This document shows positions 58,058-64,000 of a DNA stretch of 64,000 bases, one piece after another; positions within the stretch are counted from its first letter, which is position 1, and every line of letters starts with the position of its first letter. The notes under the pieces were generated by a model. That model made no database searches and was not told the origin of the DNA. It saw nothing but the letters and a program-made list of their open reading frames with translations. The translations under genes and the position numbers were made by a program. The stretch is from Kitasatospora arboriphila. Its GTDB lineage: Bacteria > Actinomycetota > Actinomycetes > Mycobacteriales > Mycobacteriaceae. The stretch lies in NCBI RefSeq assembly GCF_000717275.1, contig NZ_JNYV01000010.1, positions 1-64,000 of the forward strand. Direction: 5' to 3'.

Positions 58058-60163
58058 ATGAGCACACCGCCGGCCGATTCGATCAACGTTCGACGCGCGG
58101 CAGCAGCGAGCATCGGATGGGCGCTGGCCTGGGTCGGGGCCGCTGTGGCCATTGCGGTAACGGCCATTTCTGCCAGTACCGTCCTGGATCTAGTGGGGGT
58201 CGGCGATCCCGGCATTCTGACTCGCTACGGGCTGCCCGCGGTGCAGACCATCGGTGAGATCGGTGCAGTGGTCGCTGTCGGTGGAACACTGTTCGCCGCG
58301 TTCTTCGTCCCCCCACAATCAAACGGAATCCTCGACGTCGGCGGCTACCGCGCGCTGCGGTCTGCTGCTGTGGGCGCGATGGTGTGGATGGTGTGCGCAC
58401 TGCTGATGGTCCCGTTGACCGTCTCGGACACGACCGGCTTCGCGATATCGGAAGTGGTGTCGGTGGACCGGCTGATCACAGCGGTCGGCCAGGTCGCCGA
58501 CGCCCGATCCTGGCTCTGGACAGCGCTGTTCGCCCTGATGTGCGCGGTTGTTGCCCGGATCACGCTGCGCTGGACGTGGACGCTGGTCGCGTTCCCGCTG
58601 GCTCTGCTGACCCTGATGCCCACAGCCCTGGCCGGCCACTCCTCGACCGGCGGCAGCCACGACATCGCGACCAATAGCCTGATCCTGCACATCGTGGGCG
58701 CATGCATCTGGATGGGCGGTCTGTTCGCCGTCCTCGTTTATGCTCGCGGACACGGCCACTTCACCGCACTCGCGGTCCGGCGCTACTCCCGAATTGCCCT
58801 GTGGTGCCTGGTCGTCGTCGGAGCCAGTGGAGTCATCAACGCACTCATCCGGGTACACCTGGACCAATTGTTCAGCACCACCTACGGGCAGCTGATCCTG
58901 GTGAAAGTCGCAGCGCTGCTCCTACTGGGTGGTTGTGGTGCCTGGCACCGGCGCACCACTATCCCGGCGGTGACCAGCAACGGGGGTGACCGTCAACCAT
59001 TGATCCGCTTCGCCGTCGTCGAACTGCTGATCTTCGCAGCGACCTTCGGGATCGCGGTCGGGTTGTCGCGGACACCGCCGCCAGAGAATGTGAATCCCGC
59101 AGACATGCCGGCGACCGAACTGATCCTCGGGTACAGCCTCGACCGAGCACCCACGTTCGGGGAGATCGTCGTCGGTTGGCGCTTCGATCTGCTGTTCGGC
59201 ACCCTCGCGATCGTGATGGCCGCCCTGTACCTGCGGGGGGTCTACCGGCTCCGCACACGCGGTGATGCCTGGCCGGTGGGACGCACCATCGCATGGCTGC
59301 TGGGTTGTGCCGCAGTGCTCTTCGCGACCTCTTCAGGCCTGGGCAAGTATGCTCCGGCACTGTTCAGCATTCACATGATCGCGCACATGATGTTGTCGAT
59401 GCTGGCGCCGGTGCTCCTGGTCCTCGGCGGCCCGGTGACGCTGGCGCTGCGGGCCATTGCGCCGGCTGGCCGGTCCTCTCCCCCGGGCCCACGCGAGTGG
59501 ATCCTGTCCCTGCTGCACAGCCCGTTCTCGCGGTTTCTGACCCATCCTTTGGTGGCGTCGGTGCTGTTCGTCGGTAGCTATTACGTGCTGTACCTCGGTG
59601 GGCTGTTCGACGTCCTCACCGAATACCATGCGGCGCACGTCGCGATGAATCTGCATTTTCTGCTCAGCGGTTACCTGTTCTACTGGGTGGTGATCGGGAT
59701 CGACCCTGCCCCGCGGAGGCTTTCCCCGGTCGCAAAACTGGCGATGGTGTTCGGCTCGTTGCCTTTTCACGCTTTCTTCGGTGTTGCGTTGATGAGTACC
59801 GACAGCGTCATTGCCCGCACCTACTACAACAGTCTGATGTTGCCGTGGAACCCGGATCTGATGAGCGATCAGCGTTTAGGTGGAGGTATCGCATGGGCGG
59901 CCGGTGAAATCCCTTTGGTGCTCGTGATGTTGGCGTTGCTGGTCCAGTGGTCTCGCCAGGATCAGCGCCAGGCCACCGGCTTTGATCGCCGCGAGGATCG
60001 CGAGGGCGATGCGCAATTGGTCAGCTACAACGCGATGCTGGCGCAGATGGCCGGTACCTCAGCCGGCCCGGCGACCGTAACGGATTCGGCCGCTACCGCC
60101 GCTGCCACAGCGCCGCAGAGCCCGCCAGCGGCCACGCAGTCAGAAACCCCTGAGCGTCGCTAG
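58058..60163 (+). CDS. CopD-CtaG fusion membrane protein
   Basis: 701 aa from ATG at 58058; the longer open frame upstream is not used. The N-terminal half is CopD-like (GASGVINALIRVHLDQLFST, HIVGACIWMGGLFAVL). The C-terminal half is the CtaG/CaaX-like copper domain (SIHMIAHMMLSMLAPVLLVL, HVAMNLHFLLSGYLFYWVVI, GSLPFHAFFGVALMSTDSVI), rich in conserved His. It is the same fusion as the mycobacterial Rv0102 type. It should handle copper at the membrane with CopC. Its stop overlaps that of the thioredoxin-like pseudogene. Confidence 0.88.
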   Translation: MSTPPADSINVRRAAAASIGWALAWVGAAVAIAVTAISASTVLDLVGVGDPGILTRYGLPAVQTIGEIGAVVAVGGTLFAAFFVPPQSNGILDVGGYRALRSAAVGAMVWMVCALLMVPLTVSDTTGFAISEVVSVDRLITAVGQVADARSWLWTALFALMCAVVARITLRWTWTLVAFPLALLTLMPTALAGHSSTGGSHDIATNSLILHIVGACIWMGGLFAVLVYARGHGHFTALAVRRYSRIALWCLVVVGASGVINALIRVHLDQLFSTTYGQLILVKVAALLLLGGCGAWHRRTTIPAVTSNGGDRQPLIRFAVVELLIFAATFGIAVGLSRTPPPENVNPADMPATELILGYSLDRAPTFGEIVVGWRFDLLFGTLAIVMAALYLRGVYRLRTRGDAWPVGRTIAWLLGCAAVLFATSSGLGKYAPALFSIHMIAHMMLSMLAPVLLVLGGPVTLALRAIAPAGRSSPPGPREWILSLLHSPFSRFLTHPLVASVLFVGSYYVLYLGGLFDVLTEYHAAHVAMNLHFLLSGYLFYWVVIGIDPAPRRLSPVAKLAMVFGSLPFHAFFGVALMSTDSVIARTYYNSLMLPWNPDLMSDQRLGGGIAWAAGEIPLVLVMLALLVQWSRQDQRQATGFDRREDREGDAQLVSYNAMLAQMAGTSAGPATVTDSAATAAATAPQSPPAATQSETPERR

Positions 60164-60784
60164 AGTTGTAGGCCCAAGTGTTTGTCAACCACGTCGGCGA
60201 GTTCGTCGGTTGATTCGAAGACCTGCGGCAGGACTGCGGCCACGGTTCCATCGGCGCGTACCAGCACGGTGCAGGGATAAACCCGATCCCGACAGGGCCG
60301 CCGCGAGTCGGGCGTCGGTATCGACGACAGTCGGTAGGTGTACGCCGGTCTCGATCAGTAAATTCAGTGACAGCAGCGGGTTTTGGGAACCCTCCTGTCC
60401 CTGGACGGTGAGCACTTGCAGGCGGTCGCCGGCTCGGGCGGCGAAGTCGGCAACCACCGGCAGCTCGGTGCGGCACGGTCCGCACCAGTGCGCCCAGATG
60501 TTGATCAGTAGCGGTTGCCCGGCTGTGGCGCCGCCGAGGTCCACGGTGGCGCCGTCGGCCAGACAGGACAGGACGATCCCGGTCAACACCGACCCCGGCG
60601 CGGGCGGGGTGCCATCACCGACTGGGCAGGGTTGCAGAGCCGCCCGCTCGCGGGCCTGGGCCATGTCCTGCGCGCTGACGTCCGCGTTGATGCCCGGCAG
60701 TGGCGCACTGGGGTTGACTCCCGGATCGACTGGCTCAGAGGCAGTCTCAGAAGCTCGCGGCCAAATCGCCACAATCATCGCCAC
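60160..60784 (-). pseudogene. Thioredoxin-like (TlpA/ResA) gene with frameshift
   Basis: A membrane-anchor remnant (MIVAIWPRAS), then a thioredoxin domain with WCGPC (INIWAHWCGPCRTELPVVAD, LQVLTVQGQEGSQNPLLSLN) up to DARLAAALS. The rest (VYPCTVLVRADGTVAAVLPQ, ELADVVDKHLGLQL) is in another frame, so a frameshift lies near 60285-60290. The gene would have reduced disulfides during cytochrome c or copper-protein maturation, in line with the ResB gene nearby. A sequencing error is possible. Confidence 0.75.
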
Positions 60785-61130
60785 AACGATGATGAGCGCC
60801 GCGATCGATGGCCGCAGGCATGACGATCATGTCCGCTGTTACGCTCTGAGCGGCGGAGGAGATGCCGCCAAGGGTAAGGGTAAGGGTAAGGCGGGTCCGG
60901 CGACCCTCGACGCACTCGACGAGATTGCCGGGCCCGTCGTCTCTGCCCCAGGCCACCACATCGCAAAGAACCACGGTGCTGCGCACGCTAGGTCGGACCC
61001 CTCAGGCGGCCGAACCATCAGTCGGCCACAGATGCCCGCGCGGCGCCGACCACGACGGGCAGTGCCGAGCAATTCGATCTCCCCATCGGCCTCACTTGTG
61101 GCAGCAACCGCCGACGACGGTGGCATCTGA
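60785..61130. other. Spacer with short GGGTAA tandem repeat
   Basis: 346 bp with no supported gene. GGGTAA is repeated three times at 60872-60889, followed by GG-C-GGG to 60895. This gives four G-tracts that could form a quadruplex on the plus strand. Other frames here are not recognisable. Confidence 0.5.
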
Positions 61131-61781
61131 TCACTGCGCTCGCCGAAACACCACCACGGCAAGAATCAGACCAGCTAGCACCGGCAGATGACTGAGCATC
61201 CGTCCCACCGTCACCTGCCCCGCACTCGCATCGACGATGACATAACCCCCAAGAACCAACCCGAAAATACCCAGCACCGCGCACAGGCCCGCCGCAGCGA
61301 TCGGCCAGATCCCGGCCACAATCATCCCCACAACCCAAAGCACCCGACCATGCCGTGGACTCGTTAAAGAAATGAGCCCCCGACATCACAGGCATGTGAT
61401 GCCCGGCCGGCATCATCCCGAAATCGACACCAGCGACCTGGACCGCCGCAAGACCGGTCTGAATAGCGCCCACGGCCACCAAATCCATCCGCGCCCACTT
61501 GTTGATCGGGGCCCACGCCAACGAACGCCGCAGCGAGGTCGAGCGATGGCAGGGTATCAGGCCCGCGGCCGCCATAACAGCTGCGGCCGCACGCGGGTCA
61601 GGCTCGGCGAACGTTGCCCGCCGCAGCCGACGGACCTGGTCGTCAGCCAGGATGTACCAGGCACAGCACTGACGGCACGTTTCCAGGTGCTCATCGACCC
61701 GAACCGCAGGGACCGGCTCTCCCGCTCACCATCGAGCCGAGCTGATAGCGCCTCACGCGCCACATCACAATCCACCCCCAT
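61131..61781 (-). pseudogene. zf-HC2/DUF2275 membrane protein, frameshifted
   Basis: Three pieces in different frames make one known mycobacterial protein type. The start MGVDCDVAREALSARLDGER is a zf-HC2 anti-sigma-like zinc finger. The middle is MDLVAVGAIQTGLAAVQVAG, GHHMPVMSGAHFFNESTAWS. The end is IVAGIWPIAAAGLCAVLGIF, VIVDASAGQVTVGRMLSHLP. At least two frameshifts separate them. Relatives lie beside copper and ECF-sigma genes. The gene appears dead in this copy. Confidence 0.65.
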
Positions 61782-62026
61782 GATCGCCCCTAACCGCGCC
61801 CGTGCCCACACCGGGGCGCTGACGACACCGACTGCCGGCGGTGACATACGTGTGAAACAGCGCGTAGTTGTGAGACTCAGCCCGACGACCCTCACACACG
61901 GCGATACTTCGCCGAGTGACATGCCCGGCATGGATACAAAGGGCTCGTCCTCACCGCTCTGCTGGATCGCGGCATCACCCGCGTCTCCGACGAATCAACT
62001 AACCGCTTCTGGCCTACCCTGTGGGG

Positions 62027-62175
62027 GTCAGTGCGCCGCACCAGTTTGTTCTGGCGGCAAATAAAATCGGCCGTGCCTGGGACGGTAAAGGCCACGACCC
62101 CGCGTTCAGGCGCCCTCAGATGAGGCCTTTCTTGATACCGGCGTCGCGGTGCGGTGCGCCGACTGCATGCATGGA
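62027..62175 (-). pseudogene. Truncated 3' copy of the AAA ATPase gene
   Basis: The DNA from GTCAGTGCGCCGCACC onward repeats 55276 and following for about 150 bp with scattered changes and small deletions. It includes the coded APERGVVAFTVPG string (here APERGVVAFTVPGTADFICR). Similarity even covers some bases beyond the stop. Same orientation as the intact gene, 6.7 kb away. Confidence 0.75.
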
Positions 62176-62386
62176 GCGCCCGGCGATCGCGGAAGACGCG
62201 GTTTATCGGTGCCACGGGCATTGGAGGGAATAACGCTCGCCTCTATACATGGGTCAAATAACCCATGCCACGATATCGCCTCGGCCCTCGCGCGCGCGGA
62301 CGCCGCCAGCACCCCGTCTCCATGGGAAGTGAACCATGGGAACGCTGGCCCAGCCTGGTGACTCTTCCAGCGGCTTAAACGTTAGG
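62176..62386. other. Spacer with hairpin between the ATPase remnant and copC
   Basis: About 210 bp. The inverted repeat CATGGGT/ACCCATG with 6-base spacing at 62248-62267 is the only clear structure. No gene seen. The 245 bp left of the remnant (61782-62026) also lack a supported gene. Confidence 0.4.
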
Positions 62387-62986
62387 TTAGCGGTTCTTTC
62401 GAGCGCTGATTACTCGATACATCCCTATGCCCGTTGCCAACACGACGATGGCAAAGGCCATGGAGCCCCAGAGCCATGCACATTTTAAACCGTCAGAGCC
62501 GATGTGAGTCGGTGTCGACACATCTGCCAGTACCAAGTCAGAGGCAGACGGATCGCCGGTACGGCGCTGCCCCTCAACGGGTTGGCTCGTACCTTCTGAC
62601 CCCAACTCCGCCACACTAAAGGTGAACTCCCCTGCTACAGACTCTCCAGCGGCTGAGTCGACACCATAGGTGACAGTGTATGCGCCGGGCTCGAGCTTTG
62701 AACGTACTTGAACAGTGACGAACGACTTATTGACCGCAGGCACCGAGATCTCGAGATTGCGCCCGACGGAGTCACTCAGCGTGATAACCGGCAGCCAGTG
62801 GCCTGATACTTCCTGGTCGAAGGCGAAATCAATCGATGACGGCGCCCGGTCAAGAACCGCGTTGGGTTGCGGATTAGTTGCCACGATCGAACTGTGCGCC
62901 GAAGCCGAGCCTGCATTAACAATGCAAACCAGAAGCGCGACCGCAGTGACCACCACACTCCGCTTGACCACCCATGAGAAGATCAC
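62387..62986 (-). CDS. copC: CopC-domain copper protein with C-terminal membrane anchor
   Basis: 199 aa. Signal peptide (VVVTAVALLVCIVNAGSASA), then a mature start at His31 in SAHSSIVATNPQPNAVLDRA, the typical copper-binding N-terminal His of CopC. The beta domain includes FAFDQEVSGHWLPVITLSDS and YTVTYGVDSAAGESVAGEFT. A single TM helix (LWGSMAFAIVVLATGIGMY) anchors it. GC content is lower than its neighbours. It would bind Cu(II) outside and work with the CopD-CtaG protein. Confidence 0.88.
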   Translation of the reverse strand: MIFSWVVKRSVVVTAVALLVCIVNAGSASAHSSIVATNPQPNAVLDRAPSSIDFAFDQEVSGHWLPVITLSDSVGRNLEISVPAVNKSFVTVQVRSKLEPGAYTVTYGVDSAAGESVAGEFTFSVAELGSEGTSQPVEGQRRTGDPSASDLVLADVSTPTHIGSDGLKCAWLWGSMAFAIVVLATGIGMYRVISARKNR

Positions 62987-63179
62987 GAACTCAAAATACT
63001 ACGCCTGATAGTATTTGCGACAATCGGTGACCCTTCTCACTCAAAGATTCGTGAGACCGATGACCACCTCCGCAACTGCTGGCTTTGCATGACTGAATTG
63101 TCGCTCGCCTGCGACCAAGGGAGGCCACCATTGGGGTAGGTCGAGGGCGCGGCCTTGCAGTTTGAATGCTGAAGGCTGT

Positions 63180-64000
63180 CTAGGTGGGCAGTTGGTTCGG
63201 TAGTGCCTTGTCGGCTGGTCCGTCGACAAGAGCGTCCACCATCCGGGTGAAGTTTTCGCCCCATCCGGCTTGGTCGGTTCGGGCCAGCCCGGCCATTTCG
63301 ACGGTGCATCGAGGATGCTCGGGTCCGGGTGTGGGTGTGATTCGAGCCCAGATCCGTCGGCGTTTGATCAGCAGGGAGATCAGCAGGCCGCCGAGCATGG
63401 CAATCGAGGACGCCAGCACCCATTTCTGGGCGGGATCGTGCGATACCTGCAGCGATACCCAGCGTTGGTAGCCGTCGAATTGGACGACTGTTCCGTCCGG
63501 CAGGCGGGTGTCTTGGCCGGCGAGGAGGTTGACGCGTTCTATTTTGAGGAGCCGGCCTTGGTTGATCATGTCGACGTTGAGGCTGTAAACATTTTGCGGT
63601 CGGCCTGTATCGAGTCCGGTGTCGCCCTGATAGATGTCGATGGCCACAGCCGGGTTGTCCGGGATCGGCCACGCCGAGGTCATCAAGCCGCCGTTGAAGA
63701 CTGCGGTGGGTGCGAACAGTCCTTCCACGGCGATCTGTTTTGTCCGCCGCTCGTCCTCGTCGGGATACAGGCCAGCTGGCGTGTCGAAACGTGCTGCTCC
63801 ACTAGACATCATTGTTTGCAGTTCGTCGGGCTGAAACGGGACGGTCTGGGTGCGGGTGCGGCCGTCAGGGAAAGTGACGGTGAACGTGGGCGCGAAGCCG
63901 TGGCCTAACAGGTAGACCCGATCGCCGGCCACGCGCAGTGGGTCGTTGACCTGGAGCGCTCGCTCGTTCCATTCATTCTTCGAGATCTCGTTGCCGCTCT
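63180..64000 (-). CDS. resB: ResB-family cytochrome c maturation protein (5' part outside window)
   Basis: The frame is open to the right edge, so about the last 273 codons are visible. ResB features: periplasmic beta-rich domain (ALQVNDPLRVAGDRVYLLGH, PDGTVVQFDGYQRWVSLQVS), then the last TM helix (KWVLASSIAMLGGLLISLLI) and a basic cytoplasmic tail. ResB (Ccs1) passes haem across the membrane in system II. A thioredoxin-like pseudogene nearby fits the same pathway. The 190 bp between its stop and copC contain no clear gene. Confidence 0.85.
   Translation of the reverse strand, partial: SGNEISKNEWNERALQVNDPLRVAGDRVYLLGHGFAPTFTVTFPDGRTRTQTVPFQPDELQTMMSSGAARFDTPAGLYPDEDERRTKQIAVEGLFAPTAVFNGGLMTSAWPIPDNPAVAIDIYQGDTGLDTGRPQNVYSLNVDMINQGRLLKIERVNLLAGQDTRLPDGTVVQFDGYQRWVSLQVSHDPAQKWVLASSIAMLGGLLISLLIKRRRIWARITPTPGPEHPRCTVEMAGLARTDQAGWGENFTRMVDALVDGPADKALPNQLPT

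Noticed and set aside
61782..62026. Possible ECF sigma factor gene upstream of the zf-HC2 pseudogene
   Set aside because: Such a gene is expected from relatives, but I could not find sigma region 2 or 4 motifs in any frame here.

Overview
The window is high-GC DNA of a mycolic-acid actinobacterium (Mycobacterium/Mycolicibacterium, Gordonia or a relative). This rests on an Lsr2 protein, a GAF-ANTAR regulator, an MMPL transporter, a CopD-CtaG fusion and a CmtR-type sensor. It looks like part of a large conjugative plasmid or a similar integrative element. Host genus and replicon type are inferences; no replication initiator, integrase, ParA or rRNA gene is visible, and I saw no CRISPR array or convincing tRNA.

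1-12.3 kb is a transfer region. It holds the 3' part of a multidomain cell-wall hydrolase, two lipoproteins, small membrane and cytosolic partners, a VirD4/TraG coupling protein, a DUF4913 protein, and on the other strand a MOB relaxase with its MobC accessory protein. The non-coding stretch after mobC is the best oriT candidate. 12.3-18.7 kb carries an Abi-like protein, a Phd/Doc-type pair, a Fic toxin with two tandem VbhA-like antitoxins, and a run of small genes ending in an NrdH-type redoxin. 19-28.8 kb is a leftward accessory (probably leading) region: LPD29-like protein, ArdC antirestriction protein, ParB-like protein and many small proteins. Six of its leftward genes are preceded by a long nested palindrome of one repeat family. 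These palindromes resemble single-stranded (Frpo-like) promoters.

29.3-37.7 kb is a defence island: an XRE regulator with a perfect operator palindrome; a five-gene restriction-modification operon (two adenine methyltransferases, a 184-aa protein, McrB, McrC); and a TRAFAC-type GTPase coupled to a 118-aa protein.

38.1-49.1 kb is built from blocks separated by six sites that match the actinobacterial dif (XerC/XerD) site, all in the same orientation. I read this as an actinobacterial counterpart of pdif modules. The blocks carry a lysR remnant; two acyl-CoA-dehydrogenase-like flavoproteins with an Rrf2/NsrR-type regulator; a PIN/HTH toxin-antitoxin pair plus one more gene; an amidohydrolase, STAS, Lsr2 and GAF-ANTAR set; and a small membrane protein.

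49.2-64 kb is a metal and export region: MMPL transporter, CmtR-like sensor, P1B ATPase, signal peptidase II, AAA ATPase, MntH, CopD-CtaG, CopC and ResB. Several genes here are frameshifted (thioredoxin-like, zf-HC2/DUF2275), and a truncated second copy of the AAA gene lies in direct orientation.
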